From assembly GCF_005239225.2 (NCBI RefSeq), contig NC_133284.1:3501770-3565769 (forward strand): DNA of 64,000 nt, in the 5' to 3' direction. Below the pieces are notes generated by a model. The model ran no database searches. It had not been told where the DNA came from and was given only the letters and a program-made list of their open reading frames with translations. The position numbers and the translations under genes were made by a program. Source of the stretch: Populus alba (Eukaryota; Streptophyta; Magnoliopsida; Malpighiales; Salicaceae). Shown piece after piece: positions 22,033-34,771 of this stretch (the stretch's first letter is position 1; each line of letters starts with the position of its first letter).

Positions 22033-25000
22033 GAAGCAGACCAAGCCTCAGAGAAGTGGTATAACCATCAACCACGGTGTAAAGAAGAAACTACTAGTAA
22101 GTTGTTTTTAGGTATTCAGCAAGAAGGTGTGTCAAGGAATGAAGCTACAGTTGCCATGCTATTTGTATCTTGTAATGGTCTGACTGCAAAACGTATTAAG
22201 AAATTTCTAATGCTCTAGCCTCTGTCGGTCTATTTCTTCTTCTTTCACTTTGTTCTTGCTGTTTTTCTTTTCTTTTCCTTTCAGACAAGTCTCTCCATCA
22301 TTGCTATTTGCATCTTGTAATGGTCTGACTGCAAAACGTATTAAGAAATTTCTAATGCTCCAGCCTCTGTCGGTCTATTTCTTTTTCTTTCGCTTTGTTC
22401 TTGCTGTTTTTTTATCTTTTCTTTTCCTTTCAGACAAGGCTCTCCATCAATGCTATTTGCAACTTAAGTAAGATTTTGATGACAAATTTGATATAATTGA
22501 GTGCTGTCGCTTTGTTCTCCCTGATGCAATTGTTAACTTTAGGCTTTGTGAGATTCATCCAGAATCTTCCATCCATTTCAGAGGAGTATATAATGCCTGT
22601 CAAGTTCTTGCAACTCTTGATTTAAGGATATCACTCACATGATCATAACTAGGAAAACTATTTCCCGTGACTTGTGAGAGAGTTTAGCCATTTTCTAAGC
22701 TATCTTGCCCGAGTTGCAGCGAGCTTTTCTTCTTCCTTTTTTGCCATCACCATTGCACCAAAGATCCATAGTTAGAAAACCTTCATTTATGTTCATCCCG
22801 TTCCACGAGTTTCTCACCCCCATCCTGTAAATATTGGTGAGGAAAGGACAGAGGCATTGTAGAAGCCATCCATTAATTTCCTGAAGATTTTCCCATCCTG
22901 TAAATTTCTTTCGATCACACTTGACCATGATGCTTCTCGATTGAATTTGGTGAGGAAAGGCAGAGGCAGAGGCATTGTGGAAGCCATCCATTAATTTCTT
23001 TGAGTTTTTCTATTTTTATGTTTGTTATTTAAAATTTTAAACGTTGATTTTTAAAGTATTTTTTATTTAATAATATATTAAATAATATTTTTTATTTTTT
23101 TAAAATTTATTTTTAATATCAGTATATTAAAAATAAATTTAAAATCGACATGTTATTAAACTCTATGAGCATTAAAGTCGAATACCAAAAGTTAGTGGCA
23201 TCGAAGAAATGCCCCGGCAAAAGTAACCACTCCAATAATTAATTCAGTGTATATTTTAAGATAAAACAAAACGACTAAAATATGCGGTTTAACTATTGAT
23301 ATAATTAATATATTTTTTAATTATATAATAATATCTTCGTGTCGTATCTGAGTAGACGACAGTACACGTGTTACTTTAAGGTTAGCGTGTTTGATTAGTG
23401 ATGGAATGATATTGGATATTGGAGCTCAGTTGATGAGCGTGCGTGTCTTAAGGAAAGGAAGCGATTGGAAACGGGTAGAAACCATGTTTTTTTAAAAATT
23501 AATTTATTTTTATTAAATTTAATATGATTTAAATTGTTTTGATGTGCTAATTTTAAAAATAATTTTTTAAAAAATAAAAAAAATATTATTAGCATGTATT
23601 TCGGCATGAAAAATTATTTTAAAAAAAATCACTACCACACTATCAAATATACTCTTAGTTTAAGTTTTATAGATGAAAAACAACATGTCATTTATGTGGT
23701 TTTTTTTATATAAATAAAAAAATGGGTGACTTTTTTTCACTTTGTTCATAAAATTTTTCCTCTTCTCGATTCACTTCTTTTATGGACATATTGATGATCA
23801 ATTAGCCCTGATTGATTAAACAAATTGAAGGATTGAAAGCTGGAGAATCAAAGTAAAAGTAGGTGATAATTTTAAAGTTTGCATGAAGAGTTTAGTTTGG
23901 TCACTGTAATTTTTTATTTCTTTCTTTTGCAATCCCTTTGATTTTTAAAAAATTAATTTTGGTCCCGCCTATCATTTTTTTTTTCCAATTCCTTGTTTGA
24001 GAGATAATAGAAAGAGATTTTAGAATTTTAATGGTAGAAAGAGAAAATCTTAATTAATATTAATGACATGTCATATGTCCCTTATTTAAAAAAAAAAATA
24101 GATGCCAAGCATGCGGACTTCCTTCATGCCTATGTGTCAAGGCTTTATTTGAACATACCCTTTCTTTTAAAAAACAATTGGACAAAAAAATAAAATTATC
24201 TTTATATATAATATATCAAAAACTCAAATAAAAAATAGATCAGAAATTTTCTCTCATTCAAACACAATTTATCTCACTTCAAATATCCAAAAATCTATAG
24301 ATGAATTTAATTTCAACCAAATTATAGAAAGTTAGGGGTAATTCTCCTATTTTTATATCATTATTTGAATTTTTTAGATTTTAAGAGATATATACTCAAT
24401 TTTTTTTTAACTTGTAGTATAAATGGCATGTTAAGATATGTTAACTTTTTTATTTTAAATCGATGATAAATATTATTTTTTTAATATTAATTTATATTTT
24501 AAAAAATCAATAAATTCTATCATGATTTTAAAATTCAAATCTAAGTCCTATTTGTGTTGGTAGAGGACCATTAACCACTAAACACTATTTTTCGGGGCAA
24601 TATTTAAAAGATATTTAATGTTCTTTACACGGTGATAATACATGTTTTCTAGGATTGACAACGGTTTGTTATCGATAATCATTTATTGTTTTCCTTTTTT
24701 CTTTTTCTTTTCTCCTTGAGTTTTGTGCCACCACTACAAAATTTCAAAACAATCTCTTTAATTTTTTTTCTCCCTTGATCCATATATTTTTGATTATTTT
24801 TATTATTATTTTAGAATAAACTATAAAAGTATAAATGATTTCACCTACTATTTTTTAGTTTATAAATAATTTATTAAATTACAAATATTTTTTAATTTCA
24901 CCCCTTTATGATTTTTTTAATCTATCAATTTTTTTTTGTCTTTAAAATTTATTCCTAATTCATTTAATTGCTATTTTTTTTTTGTATTATTTAAATTGTT

Positions 25001-25530
25001 ATTTCAACCAATGACTCCAAACTTAATTTTTAGCCTAATACTTTTTTTACAGAATTTGTTTTTTAATCAGCTTGCCACAAAGAGCGTGCATCATATCTAG
25101 TAGAACCTATAGACTGAGGTGTAACATTGGTAGAGAAGGGATTTATTCTCTTAATCGACGAAGATCGACCCAAAATAGGTTGGATGTGTTTGTAATTATG
25201 ATAATAATTTAATTTTTTTTTATTTTAATTATATTAAAATAATTTTTTGATTTAAAATTATTTTCAAAGATAATATGTTAAACAGCGAGTGCAGGTTGCT
25301 TTTCTTCGAGTACAAAGAAACCAACTTGAAAAGCTGGACCCCATGCACGAAACAAGACTTGTTATCTGAAATTTGGACACATAAAGGTACAAAAGCAGTG
25401 AACCAGACATCATTCATTTTCATGGCTAGCTACACTTGTGGCGCCAAATAACTCCATAACTGAACCTCAACCACAAACCCCAATCTCCCATCAACAACAA
25501 CGTCAGCAACAAAAACACAATTGATAATCA
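22033..25530. other. Intergenic region after the RBR gene
   Basis: It begins with the RBR 3' region, which contains a 145-bp tandem duplication (22157-22450). Two related segments at about 22828-22884 and 22947-23003 share GGTGAGGAAAGG...GAAGCCATCCATTAATTTC. Foldback AT-rich elements lie at about 23035-23150 and, inverted, 23465-23650. From 23.7 to 25.2 kb the DNA is AT-rich with repeat-like text and no recognisable gene. The last 100 bases are the leader of the activase-like gene. Confidence 0.5.
22157..22468 (+). repeat. 145-149-bp tandem duplication downstream of the RBR stop
   Basis: The segment starting TGCTATTTGTATCTTGTAAT at 22157 recurs at 22302 and its first 18 bases or so once more at 22451. 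Each full unit ends in a T-rich tract and CTTTCAGACAAG, a good splice-acceptor sequence, so the duplication doubles a possible 3' UTR acceptor. Copies are about 93-95 percent alike by eye. Confidence 0.85.
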
Positions 25531-28500
25531 ATGGCTCTCTTCAATACCCCATCATCATCTCTTTTGCAGACACAAAATTTCTTTACCAGTCCCAAGAAAA
25601 TATCACCCTTCTTGATCACTGTTTCTTGCTCAAAATCACCATCACAGCCGACGTCATCACCTTCTCCTGTTGATGATAACAGTGAGAATGAAGAGCCAAA
25701 GAGAAGATTATCACAGCAATCATCATGGGAAGCTAAGGATTCAGAGGGAAAAGACTATCTTTACAGGCTAGGAAAAGAAGCTGATAATATGAACATTGCG
25801 GTTGGAGCTAGGGTTGGTGTTGTTGATTCTCTTTTTGCTGGAAATTTTCTTGGCAAAGACTGTGGGTTTCTTGTTGCTCCCAAAATTTATCTGAGCTTCA
25901 TTTAATTTCGTCGAGAATCAACTCATGTTCTTTGTTTTGCTTGTGTGTGTTTTATTAACTGCAGCTGATATTGTGTTTGATTACCGTCAAAAAGTGACAA
26001 GATCATTTGAGCATCTTCAAGGGGATTATTACATTGCTCCTTTGTTCTTGGTAATTTCCGCTTAGCTATCTTTCTTCTTTTTTGTGTTTGTCTGTGCATA
26101 ATAAAATGTATGATGTGGTGGATTTTTACCCCAAAAGTTTTAACGATCCCTTTTGATACCTTCGAGCACTAATAATGTAAACGAAATTGCCCCATATTGC
26201 ATTTAGATACAAGGCCTTTTGCTCTTGCTCTAGTGGAAAGAAAGGGATGAGGTCAACCCTGTGTATTTGTATGTATTGTTCGTTTGTGGAGAGCTTAGCA
26301 TTCATTTTTTTGCAACAACCAGCTTCTGTTTGTTTTCTTTCCTTTCGGATGAAATTTATGCTTGTAGAGTAAGGTCAGGGTGAAATGTATATGTGCTGGA
26401 TTTTAAGCCAAAGTACGTTCCAATTATCCATCCAAGCCACTAAAGAACTGGAATTTTTAAGAAGTCAAACATCTCACAGCATTGCATTTAGACCAATGTC
26501 CTTTAGCTCTTGGTCTAGTGGAAAGAAAAGGGTGAGGTTGATCGAGGTTTTATTTTTGAATCTTCAATATCAAGGGAAAGTTCTTGCATTTCAAACTCGG
26601 ATAAACTCTCTCAACTCTTATTGCAAGTTGTTGTTGGAGCTAATGGGTGACATGTGGAATGTTGTCCCTCCACATTATCTGTATGTATTGTCCGTTTGTT
26701 GAAAACATAGCATTCATTATTGTTGCACTTGGCTTGATTCTCAACAGAAGAAAAAAATTTGGAGAAATATAGAATATGCGGTTACTTTCTTTTTATTATT
26801 TTTCCTTTCATCTTGATTTGTCTATGCTCATGAAGTTCATACGTTCATCAATTCTTTATGTCTGCTTTGTTTGTGACAGGATAAAGTTGGTAAGTTCTGT
26901 TGATTTGAGCAAAGGTGAAGAAACTATGTTGCAGTAAGAAAAGCTGGTGAAAATGAAATTACCAGTGGCCTGCCCACCTGTCATATTGTGATTTCATTGT
27001 TTGATATATATCACATCATTTTCCAATTGTTATGTATTTACATGAAAGGGGGAATGATAGATTTTTATGATTCCGTTTCTTTCCGCTTTTATGCCAAAGT
27101 ATAAGTGAAATACATGTCAAAAGACAGATATGAGCACCACAAGATATACATCCAAAAGACAATAAAATGTGGTTGTTAATCTTTGTATCATTTGTTGCTG
27201 ATGATTTCTAGAAATGTTTGCTAGAGTCAATATCATATTTTTGGTAGTCATGTAAAATTTGTATCTATAAGATATGTTGGGATCATATTTATGGTTTTGG
27301 TGAACTCCAACTTGTCGAAGCGATTTTTGGTTAGGGTTTCCATTTGCACCTAATATTAATGACTCAAGTTGTTAAAGGATAATAGATGAATTTAAGGGTA
27401 CATATACAGGTTACGTGTTAGGTGAATACCTTATTATCCACTATTATAACATTGTTTTATGTTTTATATAACATTTTAATGTGCTGAATAACCAGAAATA
27501 CTACTGACTTTCTTCTACACATGCTCTGCTTTTAATGCAGTGTGCCATATTGTGAAGAACTACCTAGCTCATCGTCTGAACGTCAAAGTTCCTTTGATTC
27601 TAGGTATTGATTTGTAGCATTTTTTCATTGTCAAGGTTTTGGAGAAAGAGCAGTGCTGGTTAGAGTTGTCGGTGTTCATTCTTCATGTTTTATTCCTTCT
27701 ATAAAACCTAAAAAAATATCTTCAGAGACATGCTTAACTTATTCTAAAATCATATATTGTTAAACATATTTCCATGAAAAAATATTTTTCAACTCTTAGT
27801 ATAGGATGCATATATATTGAATTGAGTTTCTGTTTGAAGCAGTTCTACTCTGAAAATTATGTGGGTGCTTGCATTCTTCTATATGAGTAGGATGGCTACA
27901 TAGTTCATGTTTCGCTATATAATTTTGAAAGTAATTTGAGAATTAACATTTTCTTACAGGTATCTGGGGAGGAAAAGGCCAAGGAAAATCATTTCAGACT
28001 GAACTTATTTTTCAAACCATGGGAGTTGAACCTGTAATTATGTCTGCAGGAGAATTAGAATCAGAAAGAGCTGGTAAGATAGGTTTCTATCATGCTTTTA
28101 ATAGATATGATGTATAAAGATACTTTTGGGTTTGGACATCTTGCTAAATTATAATGCCTGATAGCTTTCAACCTTTCTTTTCACACAACAATTATCTCTT
28201 AGCTAACACAATCCATACATGATGGTTGAATTGAAGATAATCCTCAAAACAATGGGAGCAAGAAAGTAGGTGGCTGCAAGTGAGAAATTTGTATAGATAG
28301 AATGATGTGTGGAATAGTGACACACACTCTCGCATGAAGAGGGAGAATTTATATGTTTGTATTTAACCGCTTCCAATTATTACAACATTCCCTGCTAATT
28401 AATTTTTCCCCGGCTTACAGGAGAACCAGGAAGATTGATCAGAGAACGCTATAGAACTGCTTCCCAAGTGGTCCAAAACCAAGTTAGAAGCTTTACCACT

Positions 28501-30417
28501 CTCACTGTTGGTATATGTATGTATAGGGATTTGAAGTTAATAGAATTGTTATATGTGATTCACACTATGATTTTTGTCCTTTTACTTCTGCAGTTGATGC
28601 GCTGGTCTCACAATCTACTATTTTGTTTGAGTACTTTGACAAATTGTTTGTTACAGGAAGCAGCAATTTTCACTAATATTACGAGCCTAGACTAAGTTCT
28701 CTGTACATATGAGTATAAATTAGAAAATGTTATATTGAGCTAAGATGAAAACTCAACTTGCTTGCATATTTGTCAAACACACTTTGATATCTTTCTGTTA
28801 AAATCGGTTCATTTTCTTTCATATAGATGGGTGAGAGATGACCTCTGGGTTTATACCTTCTAAGATGTTCTAGTTTATTGTTTTTCTTGGGCTAAGGTAA
28901 TGCTTAGGTGCTGTCTGTTTTACTGCCAGATGACAGGGTGGGGTTCCCCCCCTTTTCTTTCTGGTGGGGTTGCCAAACTGCTTTAAATATGGTCAACGTT
29001 TTGTTTTGAATCACTGATAGAAGTTTCTTGTTGTTTCATATCAATTTCTTTGAGTCAGTAATATAATTTAGTAGCTTTCCGTTAAATAATGCAGGGAAAG
29101 ATGAGCTGTTTGATGATCAATGACATTGATGCTGGCCTTGGTAGATTTGGTAAGCTATGGCCTGTGCTTAGATCTGGACTTGGGATTTGAACTGAATTAT
29201 ATGATGACAGCCAGTTAATGAAAACAGCATTTAACTTGATTTCTTCCATTAAGTATTAGCATGTCCAGTTTTGTAGTCTTGGACACAACATTTCAAAATT
29301 TTCACTCTTCTGCAATTTTCTATTTGTAAAATTTTATGACCATTTTGTGTACTTACACAGGAAATACTCAAATGACAGTCAATAATCAAATCGTTGTGGG
29401 GACTCTAATGAATTTGTCAGATAATCCTACGAGGGTTAGTATTGGACAAGATTGGCAAGAATCAGATATCACAAACAGAGTTCCAATCATTGTTACTGGA
29501 AATGATTTTTCAACAATTTATGCTCCCTTGATTCGTGATGGAAGGATGGACAAATTTTACTGGTATATAACTCATTCAGGAATCTTAATGTTTCATTTTA
29601 GAAATTGAACTGTTCACGTCTGTACAAGAACCAGTCATTTTTTAAAACATTGTTTTTGCTAGCTCTCATTAGTACTTATTGCCAATGAAGTATCAAGACG
29701 CATTTGGAGAAGGCACCAGTTTGTATCTTTACACACTGAAAAGTGCATTCACATGCACATAAACAATGTGCTCATAGATAGGCATGTCTCATGCATTATA
29801 TGTGTCATGGATGTTTTACGAACCCAATTAAACACAATCCAATTAGTAGATGTTGAATGTGGTGAACACACTACTGCATGCATGATGCACCCACATCACA
29901 CATATTGCTGTTTTCTTTTTCCAAGTGATCTTGTGGTTTTTGGAATACAGGGATTTTGTGGAGTTGATTGAGCTGTATTATCCACACCAGAAGTATTTGT
30001 TTTATGATGCAGGCAGCCTAACCGGGAAGATATTGTGAATATTGTTCACAGAATGTATGAGAAGGATGGCATATCCAGAGATGAGGTTGTGAGCATTGTG
30101 AACAAATTTCCTAATCAAGGTACCTCCATTTTATTGATGGATTCCATGGTAAAAAAGAATGCACTAAAAATTAAAGTATGCATGGTTTGACTTATTTATT
30201 TTATCTCCTTTTTCATTTTCTTTTGCAGCTTTGGATTTCTATGGAGCTCTTAGGTCCAGAACATACGACAGGTCAATTTCTAAGGTATTTCACTCTTATT
30301 TGAATTCTGGAATGCCAGTGAAAATTCAAAATCAGTTCCTCAAAAGTCTCTATATTCTTCCATCTAGCTTTTATCTGTCTGCCTTATGTTCTCAAAATTC
30401 GATAAGGAGGAGCATGC

Positions 30418-30460
<43 letters not shown>

Positions 30461-31471
30461 AGTCTCTGAAAAATATACAAATACACCAGTATCTGGAATA
30501 GCAAAGATAATGGGATAATGAGGTAGCAGAATCCTGAGAAGAGCAAAAGTCCATAAGATGGAAAACAAATGGAGAGAGTGTATGAATGTGCATGCATGGT
30601 ATAAAGAATGAAAGAATTTCTGGCAATGGGAAGTTCAGGCTGAGAATGGGAGGGAAAGAAGATAATCGAACGTACCTGATGTTAAGGACCGTGGGAGGTT
30701 GAGCTGAAAACTACGACCATATTAGCAGGTTCACAAGAAAGTTTCTTCTTGTCCATAGGTTGAAGTCCTGTTTTAATCACCAAAACCAGTGTAAACATTC
30801 CGCTATTCTTATCCGATTTCCTTCTTTTGCCATTGGCGAATGTTTTGTGGCCCACCATAGCTTAGGTAGGAAAGTGGCTATTGGGGCGCTATCAACTGTC
30901 AATGTCGATGTTGGTTTCGAGACAGGAATCTGGGGAGGGATTAAAGGGAGAAAATGATGGAAGGAGTGGAGGAATGGGGAAATGTCTATCGTTTGTCTTG
31001 TTGTTTAGATGCTACAAAGAGGAAAAGAAGAACATGAACTTGTTTTCTGTTTTGAAAAATAAAACCCGCTTATTATGACATGTACTAACAAGTCGACTTG
31101 TATGCATAATTCTGTTTTCGATTTTGATTTCCATTGCAGTGGGTCGATGATATTGGAGGTATTGAAAATCTTGGTAAACAACTTCTCAGGCGAAAGAAGG
31201 ATGAGAAACTTCCTGTGTTTACTCCCCCAGAGGTAATGGATATGAATCGCATCTCTTCTTTTTTGGTCTTTTATTAGGAGCACTGAGTATCTCTCTGTTT
31301 TTCACGAATTCTCTGTTTTTCATTAACCATCGAGGCATGAAGTAGTTCTTCCACGTGTTGCAGCAAACGATGGAGGCTTTACTTGAATCAGGCCACTCTC
31401 TCATAAGAGAGCAGCAGCTGATTATGGAGACGAAGCTTTCAAAGGAATACATGAAGAATATTGATGACTAG
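25531..31471 (+). CDS. Rubisco activase-like chloroplast AAA+ ATPase, 12 exons
   Basis: Exons: 25531-25861, 25965-26050, 26880-26889, 27541-27603, 27960-28073, 28421-28482, 29095-29149, 29361-29562, 30013-30119, 30229-30284, 31140-31232, 31364-31471. All introns are GT-AG and the joined frame is open for 428 aa. The first 35-45 residues are Ser/Thr-rich with few acidic residues, like a chloroplast transit peptide. The core follows rubisco activase: Walker A GGKGQGKS (167-174), AGELESERAGEP, Walker B LMINDIDAG (about 228-236), VPIIVTGNDFSTIYAPLIRD and the C-terminal ALDFYGALRSRTYD. It is closer to the second, activase-like plant gene (Arabidopsis At1g73110 type) than to classical RCA: it lacks RCA's N-terminal Trp-containing extension and redox tail. 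It may remodel rubisco or a relative, but its substrate is not established. Exon 3 is only 10 nt (26880-26889) and is required for frame. Confidence 0.92.
26206..26735 (+). mobile_element. Two related SINE-like segments inside intron 2 of the activase-like gene
   Basis: About 26206-26312 and 26480-26725 share a 5' part (ATTGCATTTAGA...CTCTAGTGGAAAGAAA) and a 3' part (TGTATGTATTGT.CGTTTGT). The first copy lacks the middle of the second. TGGTCTAGTGG at 26511-26521 fits the RNA polymerase III A box (TRGYNNARNNG) and resembles the 5' half of tRNA-Pro. Copy 1 has AGGTCAACCC, close to a B box, about 25 nt downstream of its A box. A tRNA-derived SINE is the best reading; target-site duplications were not established. 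Confidence 0.4.
30418..30459. repeat. (AT)n microsatellite in intron 10 of the activase-like gene
   Basis: About 20 TA units in a row within the intron after exon 10. It is simple-sequence DNA, and the frames crossing it (Tyr-Ile repeats) are not coding. Confidence 0.95.
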
Positions 31472-34400
31472 AAAGTAGGATGGAAAATGCAGCATCTGAG
31501 ATTAGAGAAGAAAAGAATGGATGAATTCCTTGTTTCCATCTGCTGCGTTTGCAGGAAACTACTTGTTTATCAGATGAGTTAAAAGAAAGATGCCACTTGC
31601 TCATCTTGCTGCTAGTTTCCTCTTTACTTCCATGTAAAGTCAGGCAAAGTTCTTGAGTTGTGGAAAACAAGAAAAGCCTCAGACAGAATGGAGCTCAAAA
31701 GTCAAAATAACAAAACAACTAAAACGGTTAGCAAATTCAGTGGTGGTGATAGAAATATTTTTCTATTTACTGCTTAAGAGTGTATTTTTTTTTTCATTCC
31801 AAAAAAAATTCAAATGCATTGGTTTTTAGGCTATTTTGTTTTCATACGATTTATTATTAGTCATTAAAAAATAAAAGATATATATCTTTTTTAATTTTTT
31901 TAAGTATAATAAAAGAATCTAATTACCTTTCATATAAAAAATTATTTTAAAATTGGCACACAAATATATTTCTGACTTTTCATCTTCTTAAATGTTGTAA
32001 AATGACAAGTGTCCATGAGTTATTACCATGCTCATAGAAGGCAATTTAATTTTTTACATCGATTTTATATTATTTAAATAAAAAAAATTGGAAGTGAAAA
32101 CATACATATTAATACTTGTGAGTGTTCATGCATTTTTAGTAACGCATATTAATTTTTAATAGTAAAACAATATCATGATATAGATGTGTAGTTTGTACTT
32201 TTTTTTTTGTTGATGTGACATGTATTTGTGGTGGTGAGGTGGTTTATTATTCGTGAAATTTTTTTCTCTCCTTTTCTTTAAAATTTTATGCCAATATTGT
32301 TTGTTGTTAATAATTCAACTTTAATTTTTATTTTTTTGATTTATAATTTTTGTGCTTGATTTTTTTGTAAAAAATTTATTTATTTTTAATTTCATCATTC
32401 AATTTTGATTTGTTATTTATTATTTTTTCTAATATAATCTTTATTCTTTTTTATTTTTGTTGTTGTTTTGTTAAAATTATTTTTCTTTTCAATTTCACCC
32501 TCTAATAAAAAAAAAACTATAGTTGCACTCAAATTTATTTCTTATATCAATTTTATCCTCATTCTTGTAATCGATATTTTTTATTTTGGATTCTTCTGTG
32601 TGATTTTTTTTTAAATTTTATCTTTTAACATTTGATTTGTTTGGGATTGAGTTTCACAATTTCTCCTTGTATGTTACTTACAGTCTAATTACCTTGGTCA
32701 TAGATTTAAAAAGTTAATGAAGGTTAATATCTTTTTTTTTCTTTTTTTTTCTGATTTCATTGTTCGACATTAGTTTTTTATTTTATTTTAAAATAGCTTT
32801 TTGATTTTTTTTAATTTTTTTTATTAGGTTATCATGATTTTATAATCTAAGAAATATGTTTGAAAAGTTAACCCGAGTTGACTCATCTTTTATTGTCTAG
32901 GTTACATATTTATCATGCTAAATCACATTGGCTAAAACCAATTTTTTTTTATCCATTTTGTTTACCCAATTCTATAATTCCATATTAATTGGCCAAGAAT
33001 TGAACATAATACTTTTCTGTTCTTGGAAAAAGTTTTTTTCCAAATCATTTAATTGTATTTTTTTTTTTATGAGATTGGCATTTATTATTATTATTATTGA
33101 TTAGGAGAATTGCACTTCTTGTACACAGCTTTCTGATTTCCTTTTCTTGGACTCCTTGTTCTTTCCTTCCTCTTCTCTTATTCTCTTAAAGAGAGAGTTT
33201 GAAACTGATAGGCTTTTGCTGCCTCTTTACTTCTGTATTCAGTTGTAATTTATACAACGTTACGTATAACAAAGTGGGGAAATTTAAGCAGTAGAGATCA
33301 CACAGCAATTGCTACTAAATCAGAGATTTGATCTGTGCATCTGCTTAGGAGATCCTTGCTACTGGTTTTTGGCTAAGTCAGTACATGCCCTAACACTCTT
33401 TCCCGTCTTCATTTCATCATTATCCCGTGTCATCTTATCATTAATTTTGAATCCAGTGATCTGATTTAAGTGATAATAAGTTGGTTCCATCTAAAGATTC
33501 ATGCGATTCGTTGAGTTTTGGACGAGGTACAATCCCAGAACTTGCTGTAGCTTTAGTCACATCAGAGGGGGGACAAGAGCCATCTATCAAGGACTTGTAT
33601 AATTCTCATTTTATATCATCCATGGATGGAACAAAATGGACATCGCCTAATTTTTCTGAGAAAACAGCAAGGATTCTTCATTCTTTATGCTCAGTAGCCA
33701 ATGGCTGCATCGAAGAGTGAAGAGCTCAATCACATATTCCTGCCTATCCATTTTGCCTCGTAGTTTTTACTGATATACGTTTGCATGCATATCCAAGGGC
33801 ACAAAAAGAGCACAAACCTTCAATTCCCAGGATGCATCAGTTGTCTCTTTAAATGTCTCTTTTGAAAAAACACAAGAATCTGGTTTGATCTTGAAGAATC
33901 TAAATGTTTCAAGAAATCTATACACAAAGCATCTTGAATGTGTTTTGGGACTTCCATGTCTGCGTCAACCGTGATGTAACCCCGGACAAATCATCTATCC
34001 ACCTCGACAATACTGTTTTCAACATGAGCAGGTCTTTTAAAGAGAAGTGTGTTGAACACTATATTCTCTTGATCAGTTTTGGTGGCAAGAACAATCAAGA
34101 TTATCCACAAATCATAGAATCCAATGCTTAATCTAGGAGGGCTACTTAAACATGTCAACTCTCACCCACTCACACTGACGTTGCCTCAGAAAATATATTC
34201 ACTTTCTTTTAAAAGCAAAGGCCACCAAGGGAGCTGTCACTTGGAAGCTCCTGGAGCCATGGGATATATGGGATATGAACATCAACTTTGTAGAGAGAAA
34301 AATAAAGCCAGAGATGAAGGACAGGCACTAATGGTGTTTCTTATCCACTCTCATTGGCTTTGAGTTTGGAAAGAATGAGCCGCAAAGTATGCGCGAGAAA

Positions 34401-34515
34401 GGAATCATCGTGCCTGATGATTTTGTAAAGGAAAAATGTCAGAGGAGGGTCGAAACAGTAGGGTTCAAGTTGATCAATCAAGTTAATTAATAATATTCAA
34501 ATAAATATGATTGGT
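31472..34515. other. Intergenic AT-rich region with decayed repeats
   Basis: The first 250 bases or so are the activase-like 3' UTR. From 31.8 to 33.1 kb the DNA is T-rich and repeat-like (runs such as TTTCACCCTCTAATAAAAA and GGTTATCATGATTTTATAAT), typical of decayed interspersed elements, but I cannot name a family. From 33.2 to 34.4 kb the composition is more gene-like, with frames at 33481-33720 (79 codons), 33904-34131 (75 codons) and 34124-34363 (79 codons). None has a recognisable domain and they do not join convincingly. Confidence 0.4.
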
Positions 34516-34770
34516 TTAGACCGTATGCCTTGAGTAAGCACGCATAGCTTTTGGTGCTTTCGTTGCAATTGCGATAAAAGCATTCTCTTTTCGTGGTGCT
34601 CGAATGGGGATGCTTCCATGGCGGCCTTCCATTTCTCTGAACATCATTCCACCGACGAATACACCCATCATGGAAAAGGCAATGATATGATGCTATATTG
34701 ACTCAATTCTACACCATCGCTCGACCCAGAAACTCGCATTTCTTAACTCTTTGTTCTTGCAACTATCCAT
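34516..34770 (-). pseudogene. Small ORF interrupted by one in-frame TAG; family unknown
   Basis: From ATG at 34770 the minus strand reads 25 codons (MDSCKNKELRNAS...), meets TAG at 34695-34693, and continues in the same frame for 58 more codons to TAA at 34518-34516. The downstream part contains two adjacent Met codons (34671) and reads MMGVFVGGMMFREMEGRH..., then a basic Ala-rich end (IAIATKAPKAMRAYSRHTV). The 51-codon downstream part could be a small protein on its own. I do not recognise it. The even amino acid mix, unlike the surrounding AT-rich DNA, is the only reason to list it. Confidence 0.3.
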
Positions 34771-34771
34771 C

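Noticed and set aside
31780..33090. Possible LTR retrotransposon
   Set aside because: No terminal repeats, primer-binding site or polymerase motifs could be found; only decayed repeat-like, T-rich text.
33481..34363. Cluster of 75-79-codon ORFs as a possible split gene
   Set aside because: I could not find splice sites that join them in frame and none of the peptides resembles a known protein.
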